64,000 nt of DNA from UBA2287 sp964479665 (GCA_964479665.1 CAYZNN010000010.1:27813-91812); one strand, 5' to 3'; positions 34,105-43,695 are shown, numbered from the stretch's first letter. Numbers and translations are program-made. The notes: a model not told the origin generated them from the sequence alone.

Positions 34105-35320
34105 CGGACCTTTGTTTGGAATAAAGGTTTTAGAGTTGGCCAACGTGCTGGCGGGGCCAAGTGTTGGTGTAGCTTTGGCCGAGCTTGGAGCAACAGTTGT
34201 TAAGGTAGAAAATTTACTCACAAGGGGCGATGTTACACGTACTTGGAAATTACCCACAGAGGATGAACAAACCGATATTTCTGGCTATTTCAGTTGCGTA
34301 AACTGGGGAAAAAAATCGATTGCCCTCGATCTCTGCAAGCCCGAGGGGCTTGAGATTGTTTACAAGTTGGCATCGGTTTGCGACATTGTTTTGGTTAGCT
34401 ATAAGCCGGGCGACGCTCAGAAACTGAAAGTAGATTACGAAACCCTTAGCGCTTACAATGCCAAAATAATTTATGCCCATTTAACCGGCTATGGCTTAAA
34501 AAATAAGCGTGCAGGTTACGATGCTATAATACAAGCAGAAAGTGGATTTACCTTTATGAATGGCGACCCCAATGGACAGCCTGTTAAAATGCCAGTGGCA
34601 TTAATGGATGTTTTGGCAGGGCACCAGCTTAAGGAAGCAATATTGCTTGCACTATTAATACGAGAGCGAACCGGAAAGGGCCAGTATATTGAAACAAGTT
34701 TAATTAAAAGCGGTGTAGCCGCTTTATCAAATCAGGCAACCAATTGGTTGGTTGGAAACTCAATTCCCAAACGAATGGGATCCGACCATCCGAATATAGT
34801 TCCTTACGGAACAATTTTTACTACTGCCGATCAAAAACCCATTGTGCTAGCAATTGGTAGCGATAAGCAATTTGCCGATTTATGTTCCATCCTTGGGGAG
34901 CCCGATATTGTTTCTAATCCTAAATTTGCCAACAATTTTAGTAGAGTAAAAAACAGGGAAGAGATAACCCAAATTGTTCAAGGCTTAATATCTAGAAAGA
35001 ATAGAGATGAACTTTTATCTGAACTCGATAGAAAAAGCGTTCCTGCTGGTGGTGTTTTTAACATGCAGGAGGTTTTTGAACAACCTGAGGTTCAAGAACT
35101 TGTAATTGAAGGTAGAACCACATCGGGTAAGCTAATAAAAGGCCTTCGAACCGTTGCTTTCACCCTTAACGGAGATGAAAAGGAATCGACTATTGCAGCA
35201 CCTCCCCATTATGGTGAGCATACAATAGCAATTTTAAAAGAAATGCTAGGTTACTCTAATTCAAGCGTACAAAGTTTAATCGATAACCAAATAGTATATG
35301 CAAACAACAAACTCAGCTAG
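34088..35320 (+). CDS. CaiB/BaiF family (class III) CoA-transferase
   Basis: A 410-residue enzyme of the formyl-CoA/carnitine CoA-transferase family, which moves CoA between carboxylic acids through an aspartyl-CoA intermediate. It begins GIKVLELANVLAGPSVG. The conserved SIALDLCKPEG is present, and the catalytic Asp is expected in VALMDVLAGHQ. The end contains PPHYGEHT. The start may be the ATG at 34088 or 34097; both overlap the symporter gene. The 3' end overlaps the next gene by 23 bases, so all are coupled. Together with the oxidoreductase it could activate or recycle a branched-chain, aromatic or dicarboxylic acid. Confidence 0.88.
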   Translation: MRKMNNGPLFGIKVLELANVLAGPSVGVALAELGATVVKVENLLTRGDVTRTWKLPTEDEQTDISGYFSCVNWGKKSIALDLCKPEGLEIVYKLASVCDIVLVSYKPGDAQKLKVDYETLSAYNAKIIYAHLTGYGLKNKRAGYDAIIQAESGFTFMNGDPNGQPVKMPVALMDVLAGHQLKEAILLALLIRERTGKGQYIETSLIKSGVAALSNQATNWLVGNSIPKRMGSDHPNIVPYGTIFTTADQKPIVLAIGSDKQFADLCSILGEPDIVSNPKFANNFSRVKNREEITQIVQGLISRKNRDELLSELDRKSVPAGGVFNMQEVFEQPEVQELVIEGRTTSGKLIKGLRTVAFTLNGDEKESTIAAPPHYGEHTIAILKEMLGYSNSSVQSLIDNQIVYANNKLS

Positions 35321-36428
35321 ACCCAAAGCCTTCATCGATGGCTCTAGGTTAATAACTGAAGCATGTGTTTTGGCTGGTGCCGAAGTGTTCGTTGGTTACC
35401 CCATTACACCCGCAAACTCACTGTACCTATATGCTACCAAGCGTTTCCCAACAATGCTTGCCGCTCCCGATGAGATAACAACTCTTCAGTGGATGAGTGG
35501 CTTTGCCACGGCAGGTAAAGTGCCTGTAACAGCAACTTCATTCCCTGGCTACGCTTTAATGGTCGAATCCATTAATATGGCATTTATGATGGAGCTGCCC
35601 ATGGTTATTATTCTGGTGCAGCGCCTGGGCCCAGCCACCGGAACAGCAACTTGCGGGGCTCAAGGCGATTTATCGGTAATTAACGGTACCCTTTCGGGCG
35701 GTTTCTCAATCCCAACTTTTTGCATAAGCAATCTCGACGATTGCTGGAGCCTGTCGGCAAAAGCCGTGGAAACGGCTACAAAGTTACGTACTCCCGTTGT
35801 GTTGCTTACATCGAAGGAGATGGTTATGACCCTTTTAAGTTACGACTGGTCGAACCTACCCGAAATTAAACCCAGCAAAATGAAAGAGTTTACTGGCGAA
35901 GGACCGTATTTTCCATACAAAGCAGAAGCCGATTTAATACCCGATTTCCTTCCAGTAACGCAAACTAAGCATCAGGTACGAATAACAGCTTCAACGCACG
36001 ATACAAAGGGAATTCTTCAGAATGTATTACCCGAAGCCATCGACAATACCAAGCGCCTTCAGGCGAAACAGGACATTCACCTTAACGAGTATACCTATTT
36101 CGACCTCGATGAACAGGCGGGTGCCAATAAGCTGATTATTTCGTACGACATAACAGCCCAGGCTGCACGCGAAGCGATAGTTAAGCTTAGGGAGTCAGGT
36201 CAAAAAGTATCGCTTCTTGTAACAAAAACGCTTTTACCTATTCCTAAAGAGTACATCGAAATTGCCAATCGTTACAACAGAGTCGTTGTAGCAGAGGAGA
36301 ATCTCACAGGCCAGCTTCGCCAAATGCTATTCGGATTTGCTGGTCGAAAAGGGGTTACAGGCGTTAACGCCATTGCCAAAATGATTAGTCCTAACGAAAT
36401 TGTAGAGGAGGTACTGCGAAATGAATAG
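35298..36428 (+). CDS. 2-oxoacid:ferredoxin oxidoreductase alpha subunit (VorB/KorA-like)
   Basis: A 376-residue alpha subunit of a thiamine-diphosphate 2-oxoacid:ferredoxin oxidoreductase. The pyrimidine-binding domain has VGYPITPANSLYLYA at residues 31-45. TATSFPGYALMVESINMAF and LVQRLGPATGTAT are hallmark stretches of KorA/VorB. The C-terminal domain with LVTKTLLPIP is transketolase-C-like. It overlaps the CoA-transferase by 23 bases and the beta-gamma gene by 8. Whether the substrate is 2-oxoglutarate, 2-oxoisovalerate or an aryl pyruvate cannot be read from sequence. Confidence 0.9.
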   Translation: MQTTNSARPKAFIDGSRLITEACVLAGAEVFVGYPITPANSLYLYATKRFPTMLAAPDEITTLQWMSGFATAGKVPVTATSFPGYALMVESINMAFMMELPMVIILVQRLGPATGTATCGAQGDLSVINGTLSGGFSIPTFCISNLDDCWSLSAKAVETATKLRTPVVLLTSKEMVMTLLSYDWSNLPEIKPSKMKEFTGEGPYFPYKAEADLIPDFLPVTQTKHQVRITASTHDTKGILQNVLPEAIDNTKRLQAKQDIHLNEYTYFDLDEQAGANKLIISYDITAQAAREAIVKLRESGQKVSLLVTKTLLPIPKEYIEIANRYNRVVVAEENLTGQLRQMLFGFAGRKGVTGVNAIAKMISPNEIVEEVLRNE

Positions 36429-37689
36429 TAAACCATTTTTAACAGAAGCAGAACTTCCATTCTGCAAGGGTTGTGGCCACTCGGGCGTAGCGCAAAACAC
36501 CGAAAAGGCTTTACAGAAAATGAACCTCGACCCACTCGATGTTATCCTTGTTTCCGACATAGGTTGCCACGGCATTATCGACAAAAACTTTTTGTCGCAT
36601 ACAGTTCACGGGCTTCATGGCAGAGCCGTTGCTCTTGCTGGTGGTGTGGCTGCCGGTGTAAACAATCCCAATAAAAAAATTATCACCTTTATAGGCGATG
36701 GTGGCGCAACCATTGGTATGCAGCATTTAATTGGGGCGGCACATATGGGATTCGATATAACGGTAGTTATTCACAACAACATGTTGTATGGAATGACTGG
36801 CGGACAACCTTCGGAGTTTACTCCATGCGGTTTTAAAACTCCAACCCTTCCCGAAGGAAGTTGTAAAGCAGGCTACGATATATGTGAAATAATGACCTCA
36901 GCAGGAGCCTCCTATGTGGAACGTGTAATTGGAATAGGCGATTATTCCGATGCTTTGGTAAAAGCATTTGCCACAAAAGGGTTTTCGTTGGTTGAAGTAA
37001 TGGAAATCTGTCCCAGCTACGGTGTGAAATCGAACCCTGGGATGAAACTTTCTAAAATAGTTGAAGAGAGTGGTCTGCAGGTTAAAGTTTACGTAGACAG
37101 CAAGGAGCGAGTATGGCAAACACCAATTAACACATCGCCTACATCGTTAATTTCCCAAAAGTTTCATGTTGAAACCCGTTTTAATCACAATTTAGATAAT
37201 CCAATAAGCATAATGCTTGCGGGCTCTGCGGGTGAGGGGGTTCAATCGGCTGCAGAGTTTCTGGCAAAGGCTGCAATATCTTCGGGGTTAAACGCAACCA
37301 AAAAGGGTAGTTACCCTGTAACCGTTGGTGTAGGCTTTTCAGCATCGGAGGTAATTATTTCTCCAAAGCCTATTTTATATTCGGGTAGCCCAATTCCCGA
37401 TGTGCTAATAATAACCTCAACCGATGGTTTGGGATATGCAAAAGCTACTGCAGCCAAAATGCAAAAGGGGATTGTATTAGTTGATGAAATGGTTGATAGC
37501 CCCAAAACGAATGCTAAAGTAATACGCGTAGCCTTTAGGGAAAGGGTTGGGGCCAGAAATAGTTCGCTTTATAGTATTTTTTGGTTTTTAAATAATCAAC
37601 CCATTTTTTCAATGGATGCTTTAAAAGAAATTTTTGCTCAAAATAAAATTTCTGAAAAAGTAAAAATTGAAACGATGCTTCAATTCTAA
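36421..37689 (+). CDS. 2-oxoacid:ferredoxin oxidoreductase, fused beta-gamma subunit
   Basis: A 422-residue fusion. Residues 1 to about 245 are the beta subunit with [4Fe-4S] ligands C15, C18, C49 and C197. The thiamine-diphosphate motif runs from GDG (92-94) to NN (119-120), and HGLHGRAVALAGGVAAG is conserved. After a linker, residues about 250-422 are the gamma subunit, beginning AGSAGEGVQSAAEFLAKAA with SYPVTVGVGFSASEVIIS. The two are usually separate genes. No delta (two-cluster ferredoxin) subunit is nearby, so electrons should go directly to free ferredoxin, which the downstream-independent hydrogenases could use. Confidence 0.9.
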   Translation: MNSKPFLTEAELPFCKGCGHSGVAQNTEKALQKMNLDPLDVILVSDIGCHGIIDKNFLSHTVHGLHGRAVALAGGVAAGVNNPNKKIITFIGDGGATIGMQHLIGAAHMGFDITVVIHNNMLYGMTGGQPSEFTPCGFKTPTLPEGSCKAGYDICEIMTSAGASYVERVIGIGDYSDALVKAFATKGFSLVEVMEICPSYGVKSNPGMKLSKIVEESGLQVKVYVDSKERVWQTPINTSPTSLISQKFHVETRFNHNLDNPISIMLAGSAGEGVQSAAEFLAKAAISSGLNATKKGSYPVTVGVGFSASEVIISPKPILYSGSPIPDVLIITSTDGLGYAKATAAKMQKGIVLVDEMVDSPKTNAKVIRVAFRERVGARNSSLYSIFWFLNNQPIFSMDALKEIFAQNKISEKVKIETMLQF

Positions 37690-37875
37690 TACTGACAGGG
37701 TTTTTATAATATTCAGTTAATCAATTACAAGATGGTGTTTTAAATCATCATTTCATTCGAAACTTAGTTACATAAAAAGCGTTTATGACATTGAAAGCAA
37801 CCTGCTTTTTCATTTTTAGGGTTTTATAGTTGGTATTTCAGGTTTGTTGCTTTTTAGGTTAATTTTTAGGGTGTG

Positions 37876-37908
37876 GGAACGGGTTCGATTCGAACCCGTT
37901 CCTATTTT
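37876..37908 (+). terminator. Strong hairpin, probable terminator of the oxoacid-oxidoreductase operon
   Basis: A perfect 12-bp stem, GGAACGGGTTCG / CGAACCCGTTCC, has an ATT loop and is followed by TATTTTAT. The T-tract is poor and the hairpin is 187 bases past the stop, so it may also be a repeat or RNA-stabilising element. Confidence 0.55.
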
Positions 37909-37978
37909 ATACTATTCTTAAATGGGTATTGCAATTAGCCCAACGTTTTGTTTCTTTGTATTGCCCAATTGAAATAGG

Positions 37979-39625
37979 ATGTTAAAATATTTATTCCCTT
38001 TAATATTTATTTTTCTTTTTCTTTTTCTTTTTCTTTTTGTTACGTGTAACCAACCTGGTGACAAAACGATCCAAAAATCGGTTTTTCGTTACAACGAAAG
38101 CAAAGGAATACCTTCACTCGACCCTGCATTTGCCAGAAGTTTACCAGTTATTTGGCCAACCAATCAACTTTTTAATGGGTTAGTGCAACTCGACGATTCG
38201 CTTAATATAAAACCATGTATTGCCCAAAGGTGGAGTATTTCAGGCGATGGTTTAAGTTATACATTCCATTTAAGAACCGATGTTTTTTTTCACAATTCAC
38301 CCGTTTTTCATAACGGAAAGGGTCGTCGTGTAGTTGCTAAGGATTTTGTATATAGTTTTTCAAGAATAATGAGTTCCGAAACCGCTTCGCCAGGAGCTTG
38401 GATTTTTAGCGCGCTGAGGAAAGAAGGGCATAATCCGTTCGAGATTATTAACGATAGTGTTTTGACTATCCATTTGGTTAAGCCATTTCCGCCTTTTCTA
38501 GGTTTGCTAAGTATGCCCTACGCATTTGTTGTGCCCAAAGAAGCAATAGATTTATATGGAAAAGAGTTTGGAAGAAACCCGGTAGGGACAGGGCCATTTT
38601 ATTTCAAATTTTGGCGCGAGGGTGAGAAATTAATTTTTCTGAAGAATGAAAATTATTTTGAATATGACAATGAAGGCTTTAGGTTACCATATATTGATGC
38701 AGTGAATATTAGCTTTATTGCCGATAAACAATCGGAGTTTCTTGAGTTTTTACTAGGCAATATCGATTTTATTTCAGGTGTACATGCCACCTCGCGCGAT
38801 GAGTTGCTAACCCGATCGGGCAACCTAAATCCCAAGTATTCCAACAGAATTCAAATGCTGGTGGGGCCTTACCTTAATACAGAGTATTTAGGAATTCATC
38901 AAAATCCCACCGTTTATGCGGACAATACCCATCCTTTGCTAAATTCATACTTCCGTAAGGCAATTGCTCATGGGATAGATAAAGGAAAAATGATTACTTA
39001 TCTACGTAACAACCTAGCATACCCCGCAAATCAAGGTTTTATACCCTATGGCATGCCTTCGTTCAGTGCCAAATTAAAGGGTTACCAATACAACCCGGCA
39101 TTAGCTCGCCATTACTTAGCAAAAGCAGGCTATCCCGATGGGAAAGGATTACAACCTGTAACAATTGCAACCACCGACGACTACTTAGATATTTGCGAAT
39201 TTATTCAGCACCAGTTAAGTGAAATTGGTATTGTGATAAAAATCGATGTAATGCCTGGAGCTGCATACAGGGAACTGATGGCCAATTCAAAACTTCTTTT
39301 TTTTAGGGCAAGCTGGGTAGCCGATTATGCGGACGCTGAAAATTACTTGTCGCTATTTCATAGTTCAAATTTAAGCCCTTCGGGTCCGAACTATACCCAT
39401 TTTACAAGCAGCAATTTCGATAGGATGCTTGAATCTTCTCAGGTCATTTCTAACGATAAACAGCGTTATACACTCTACAATAGCATGGATTCGGTAATTA
39501 TAGAGGAGATTCCGGTAATTCCTCTATTTTATGATAAGGTGGTGAGATTTGTTGGAATTAATGTAAACGGCCTTGGTATAAACCCAATGAATCTTCTTGT
39601 ATTGAAGTGGGTTAAAAAGCAATAA
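37979..39625 (+). CDS. ABC-type peptide/solute-binding lipoprotein (SBP_bac_5 family)
   Basis: A 548-residue extracytoplasmic binding protein. A hydrophobic signal of Leu/Phe repeats ends in a lipobox-like FVTC with Cys near residue 23, so it is probably a lipoprotein. The mature part has family 5 features: SLDPAFARSLPVIWPTNQLF, CIAQRWSISGDGLSYTFHL near the start, GTGPFYF in the middle, and PAGA-type segments before the C-terminus. No permease or ATPase genes are adjacent. The signal codons contain a (TTTTTC)4 repeat. Substrate is probably a peptide but uncertain. Confidence 0.88.
   Translation: MLKYLFPLIFIFLFLFLFLFVTCNQPGDKTIQKSVFRYNESKGIPSLDPAFARSLPVIWPTNQLFNGLVQLDDSLNIKPCIAQRWSISGDGLSYTFHLRTDVFFHNSPVFHNGKGRRVVAKDFVYSFSRIMSSETASPGAWIFSALRKEGHNPFEIINDSVLTIHLVKPFPPFLGLLSMPYAFVVPKEAIDLYGKEFGRNPVGTGPFYFKFWREGEKLIFLKNENYFEYDNEGFRLPYIDAVNISFIADKQSEFLEFLLGNIDFISGVHATSRDELLTRSGNLNPKYSNRIQMLVGPYLNTEYLGIHQNPTVYADNTHPLLNSYFRKAIAHGIDKGKMITYLRNNLAYPANQGFIPYGMPSFSAKLKGYQYNPALARHYLAKAGYPDGKGLQPVTIATTDDYLDICEFIQHQLSEIGIVIKIDVMPGAAYRELMANSKLLFFRASWVADYADAENYLSLFHSSNLSPSGPNYTHFTSSNFDRMLESSQVISNDKQRYTLYNSMDSVIIEEIPVIPLFYDKVVRFVGINVNGLGINPMNLLVLKWVKKQ
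38010..38038 (+). repeat. Hexanucleotide microsatellite (TTTTTC)4
   Basis: Four copies of TTTTTC plus TTTTT lie inside the signal-peptide codons of the binding lipoprotein and encode a Phe-Leu alternation. Being 6 bp, gain or loss of units keeps the frame but changes the length of the hydrophobic core. Confidence 0.85.
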
Positions 39626-39636
39626 ACTTTGTAAAC

Positions 39637-40293
39637 ATGCAACAAAAAGATGTATTAAGTAAAGTGATGCTGAGTGTCAGAAATTTTCACGCATACGATA
39701 CTACTGGCCACGATTGGTGGCATGTTTACAGGGTTTGGCGAATGGCACTTAGAATTGCTGAAATGGAAGGCGCTAACCACTTATTAGTGCAATTGGCTGC
39801 GCTTCTACACGATACCGATGACTGGAAGAGTTCGAATGCTAATGCAACCGAAGTCCTATATCCAAACGCATGTAGGATTATGCAAGAGCATGGATTAAGG
39901 ATCGAAATTCAAAATAGAGTACTCGAAATTATTGGTGAAGTTTCTTTCAAAGGAGCATTGGTAAACACTACCCCAAGAAGTTTGGAAGCCTGCATTGTAC
40001 AGGATGCCGATCGATTGGACGCCATGGGGGCAATAGGGGTTGCAAGGGCTTTTGCTTATGGAGGTAGCAAGAACCGACCCCTTTACGACCCCGAAATAAA
40101 ACCTCAACTTCATGGCACATTTCATGAGTATAAGAACTCTAAGGGTTCAACGATTAATCATTTTTTCGAGAAATTGCTGCTGCTTAACGGTATGTTGAAC
40201 ACAAAAACTGCCATGAAATTAGGTGTGGAAAGGCACGCCTTTTTGGTGCAATTTGTAGAACAGTTTATGGATGAATGGAATGGAAACGAATAA
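39637..40293 (+). CDS. HD-domain phosphohydrolase
   Basis: A 218-residue metal-dependent phosphohydrolase of the HD family. The metal ligands are in GHDWWHVYRVWRMA (residues 25-38, first His) and LAALLHDTDDWK (HD). The downstream Asp lies in IVQDADRLDAMGAIGVARAFAYGG. This layout matches the YedJ/uncharacterised HD proteins thought to act on nucleotides or phosphorylated metabolites. It lies 11 bases after the binding-protein gene and 10 before the kinase gene. Substrate unknown. Confidence 0.88.
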   Translation: MQQKDVLSKVMLSVRNFHAYDTTGHDWWHVYRVWRMALRIAEMEGANHLLVQLAALLHDTDDWKSSNANATEVLYPNACRIMQEHGLRIEIQNRVLEIIGEVSFKGALVNTTPRSLEACIVQDADRLDAMGAIGVARAFAYGGSKNRPLYDPEIKPQLHGTFHEYKNSKGSTINHFFEKLLLLNGMLNTKTAMKLGVERHAFLVQFVEQFMDEWNGNE

Positions 40294-40303
40294 ATTTTAG
40301 TTA

Positions 40304-41149
40304 ATGATTGTAATTGCCGACAGTGGAGCCACCAAAACCGATTGGCGAGTGGTTAGTGATTCAAAAACTATAGTTTGTTTCATTACCAGCGGGTTAAATC
40401 CCTACCATGTAACTGAGCATCAGTATTCTGTAGGACTTATCCGAAATTTTCCATCACATTGTTCTCGACTCGATGTGTTAGAGGTATTTTTTTACGGTGC
40501 AGGATGCGCAACAACCGAAAAGGCTTCAATAGCCTATAAAGGTTTGCAAGAATTTTTTCCAAATGCTCATATTATTGTACAATCCGATATATTAGGTGCT
40601 GCTAGAGCCCTTTTTTATCATCAAAAAGGAATTGTAGCTATTTTGGGTACTGGGACCAATGTTGGGTACTACAATGGACTAGAGGTTTTGCACTATAGCC
40701 CGTCGTTGGGTTTTATTTTAGGCGACGAAGCGAGTGGCGCTAACCTAGGAAAAGAGTTTTTTCGCATGTGGCTCTATGGAGACTTACCACCCGAATTAGC
40801 TCAGAAATTTCAAAGTAAGTACAGTTATTCTTTAGCATCGGTTTTGCACTCGGTATATTCTATGCCAATGCCTGCTCGTTTTCTTGCCGAAGTGGTGCCT
40901 TTCATCTATGAAAACCGAAATCATTCATTTGTAAAAGATTTCTTAAAGAGTTCGTTCAAACAATTTGCCGAAAGGCATGTAACAAAAATTCCCGATTACA
41001 GGAGCATTGAAATAGGATTTGTTGGGTCAATAGGCACCTTATTCGAAATTGAACTTAAAACTGCATTGGCCGAGGTTGGAGGCCACTTATCACGGGTTAT
41101 TCAGTATCCAATTGAAAATCTAGTGGATTTTCATTTGAATCATTCTTAA
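40304..41149 (+). CDS. BadF/BadG/N-acetylglucosamine-kinase-like ATPase
   Basis: A 281-residue sugar-kinase-fold (ASKHA) protein. The phosphate-1 loop is DSGATKTDWR at the N-terminus; the phosphate-2 region is AILGTGTNVGYYNG, followed by LGDEASGANLGKEFF, typical of eukaryotic-type GlcNAc kinases. In Bacteroidota such proteins may recycle N-acetylglucosamine or muramic derivatives from the wall. Its stop codon overlaps that of the convergent STAND gene within TTAA. Confidence 0.85.
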   Translation: MIVIADSGATKTDWRVVSDSKTIVCFITSGLNPYHVTEHQYSVGLIRNFPSHCSRLDVLEVFFYGAGCATTEKASIAYKGLQEFFPNAHIIVQSDILGAARALFYHQKGIVAILGTGTNVGYYNGLEVLHYSPSLGFILGDEASGANLGKEFFRMWLYGDLPPELAQKFQSKYSYSLASVLHSVYSMPMPARFLAEVVPFIYENRNHSFVKDFLKSSFKQFAERHVTKIPDYRSIEIGFVGSIGTLFEIELKTALAEVGGHLSRVIQYPIENLVDFHLNHS

Positions 41150-43638
41150 AGAATTTCGTAGTTTATTTGGGTTCTATCAATCATGCTTTTAGCAAATTCA
41201 TCACATTCAATTGCTTTCCTTTCTTCTCCCAACTTTTGAAGCACTAACGATAGATTCTTTAGCAATTTTACTTCGTAAATTTTATAGTTTGCTTTGTTGC
41301 TAATTTCCGATGCCGTTTTAAAAGCTTCGTAAGCTTTTTGTGGATTGGTAGTTTGTAAATAATTAGTGGCTATCATTGCCTGAGCCAATATAACAGGCTG
41401 AAAACTGCACCAGTAGGGAAGATCGTTTAAGAAATTTTCTATTAAAATTATATCAGATTGATTAGTAGGTCGATCTAACATCCAATTGGCATAGGTCTTT
41501 AGTATGTAAAGAAATTTTTGAATTGGGGAAGAAATTTCAGTTGGGATTAATTTGAATTGCTGTAAGCGCTTGGAAAGAGTTTGAAAATTTTTTGTGAGCA
41601 CAAGTCCATAGGAAAGTCCAATTTCAAACTGTTCAATGGCCACTAAGCCATTGGGTACTATTTGGTTGGTATGGTAGTAATCAATATCAGCAATTATTTC
41701 ACTCGTTGAACCGAATAGGTTGAAGAATGCACCGAGTAATTTGTTGCTATACCAAATACCTGCTACAAGGGGTAACGAGTATAGTGGTTCATTGAGTATA
41801 AATAGATTCCTATTATCGTGAACTTTAGCAAATTCGAGCGTTAAAAAACCCGAAAAGCATTGCAATGTTTTACTAAATAGCACTGATTTCTCATTGTTGT
41901 TGCTGAAACGGTAGCAATCGATACTATACAAATAGTTTGTAGTAATGTAGTTCAAATCGATATTCTGTTCAAAGAGTAAATGCCTAGCATTGGGGTTACA
42001 AGCATATAATGGCAGGAGTTCGCGTCTCATAAATTCATCGTGACGCAAGCAATTCTGAATTGTAGTTTGTTTTAGAGCACTTTCAAGTGTTTCAATTTTT
42101 AAATTAAAGAACCTAGAAATGGCATCAATGTTTCGCTCCTTATAAGCCAACTCAAAAAGAAGCGTTATAATGCCGGGTAAAAATTTGGAGCTTTGGTAGG
42201 CTTTCTCAATATCTTGAAATAGTTGAAAGGATACCCCCCCATGTAGCTCAATTCTTTTCTGCACCACAAGCAACTCAAAAATGGGTTGGCTTGCAATGGA
42301 AACCATTTTAACGTGTGAACCATATCGATTTTCAATCAAATCTTCTTTAATTATCCCAAAGGAAAGGAGTTGACTATAGGCATTAAAATAGTTTCCAGCA
42401 AGTTTAAGGTGAATGGGGTAATGCTCCCGTAAATCATTTTTCCGAATAGATGCCCCGTTGATTCCAAACTCGGCTAGTTCAACAATTTTATTTAGTAGGT
42501 CAGTTTTTTCATCTGAATACTCCGATTTGAATATCTGCTTTTTCAGGAATTCGTTTAGTAAATCGAGCCTATCGTGCAGGAGAAGAGAATTTCTGGGGTC
42601 GTACGTTTCAATCAGAATTTGAAGGTAATATGGGTACGAGATTGCTTTTTGAAAATTGGTTGGAAAGAAATCTACTAAAATTTTTTTTGGAGCAGAGGTA
42701 TTTATAGTTAGGTCAAGAATTTCCTGTATTTCACGTTCGTTAAATGGAGGAATGTTCGCACCAATTTCTGAGAAATTGCCAGTGTTCAGCATGTACCAAT
42801 CGGGAGTGTTTCCCATTATCTCATGCCAGTCGGCCAGCCTCGATGATAATATGAATTTGATATTATTTACAGCAGTTAAGCCCTCGATGAATTTTTTAAG
42901 TTCAATACCCAGTTCTATCGATTTGCTTCCAAGTACCTGTAGTTCATCAATACCATCAATAACTATAACAATTCTTCCCGCAGCCATTTTCCATGTGCTC
43001 GATTTTGCCAAACTCGAGAAGAAATCGGGTGAAAATCCTAAAATGGAGGAAAGCCAAACTTCAATTTTTATTTCGAACTTTATGCAGGGATCGAGGGCCA
43101 TTGCTGGAATAAAAAGGATAATATCCTTATTGTGCAAACGGCTTTCATTTGCTTTTTCATACCACTTAACAAGCAGGGCCGACTTGCCAAACCCTCCGGG
43201 AGCAATAAAAGCAGTGGCATTCATTTGGTTTTGCGATAGGAATGCTTTAATTCTATCCTCTGCAAATTGCCTATGGATAATAGGAATTATACTATTTTTT
43301 TCATAAAAACTTATGCATGTCGCTTTCGATAGATCTTTTGCCAATTTCTGTGCCCCGTTCCAATATTCCAACCATGCAGAATTCGACCTTGTAACTACAC
43401 CCTTCAACTGAAAGTTTTCCCAGTTATCGAATCCGCAGTATTCAGCAAGTGCATCGAGAGTGTTTCGGTTCGGTTGAGAATTCGTTGGAAGGAACCCAAA
43501 AAGTCTTCGAAGGGTAGATGTGCTTACTGACTTTCCAGTTGTGGTTTGTATTCTGATAGATAGGTTTTTGCAATCGATTTGATGCTCGATTTTTTGCCCA
43601 AATTTTATTTCAATAAAATTCTTCAGTAAATCGAACAT
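41146..43638 (-). CDS. STAND-type P-loop NTPase with helical C-terminal repeats
   Basis: An 830-residue cytosolic protein. Residues 1-80 form a small N-terminal domain ending in NRNTLDALAEYCGFDNWENF, a form frequent in Bacteroidota regulators. Walker A is APGGFGKS (146-153), Walker B IVIVIDGIDE (about 223-232), and SSRLADW could be sensor 1. The remaining 500 residues are helical and TPR-like, with no known effector domain. The organisation is that of STAND (NACHT/AP-ATPase-like) signalling ATPases. It is divergent from the unknown/small-membrane/trypsin-fold gene group. Ligand and output are unknown. Confidence 0.75.
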   Translation of the reverse strand: MFDLLKNFIEIKFGQKIEHQIDCKNLSIRIQTTTGKSVSTSTLRRLFGFLPTNSQPNRNTLDALAEYCGFDNWENFQLKGVVTRSNSAWLEYWNGAQKLAKDLSKATCISFYEKNSIIPIIHRQFAEDRIKAFLSQNQMNATAFIAPGGFGKSALLVKWYEKANESRLHNKDIILFIPAMALDPCIKFEIKIEVWLSSILGFSPDFFSSLAKSSTWKMAAGRIVIVIDGIDELQVLGSKSIELGIELKKFIEGLTAVNNIKFILSSRLADWHEIMGNTPDWYMLNTGNFSEIGANIPPFNEREIQEILDLTINTSAPKKILVDFFPTNFQKAISYPYYLQILIETYDPRNSLLLHDRLDLLNEFLKKQIFKSEYSDEKTDLLNKIVELAEFGINGASIRKNDLREHYPIHLKLAGNYFNAYSQLLSFGIIKEDLIENRYGSHVKMVSIASQPIFELLVVQKRIELHGGVSFQLFQDIEKAYQSSKFLPGIITLLFELAYKERNIDAISRFFNLKIETLESALKQTTIQNCLRHDEFMRRELLPLYACNPNARHLLFEQNIDLNYITTNYLYSIDCYRFSNNNEKSVLFSKTLQCFSGFLTLEFAKVHDNRNLFILNEPLYSLPLVAGIWYSNKLLGAFFNLFGSTSEIIADIDYYHTNQIVPNGLVAIEQFEIGLSYGLVLTKNFQTLSKRLQQFKLIPTEISSPIQKFLYILKTYANWMLDRPTNQSDIILIENFLNDLPYWCSFQPVILAQAMIATNYLQTTNPQKAYEAFKTASEISNKANYKIYEVKLLKNLSLVLQKLGEERKAIECDEFAKSMIDRTQINYEIL

Positions 43639-43695
43639 TACATGGCATTTTATTAATTAGAATGCGTTTTAGCCTAGCCCCATTGCGACTTTTCA

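Noticed and set aside
37876..37902. Operator or small RNA at the perfect 12-bp hairpin
   Set aside because: No adjacent regulator or promoter supports it; a termination or stabilising hairpin is the simpler reading.
38010..38038. Frameshift-type phase variation of the binding lipoprotein
   Set aside because: The unit is 6 bp, so slippage cannot shift the frame; only length change is possible.
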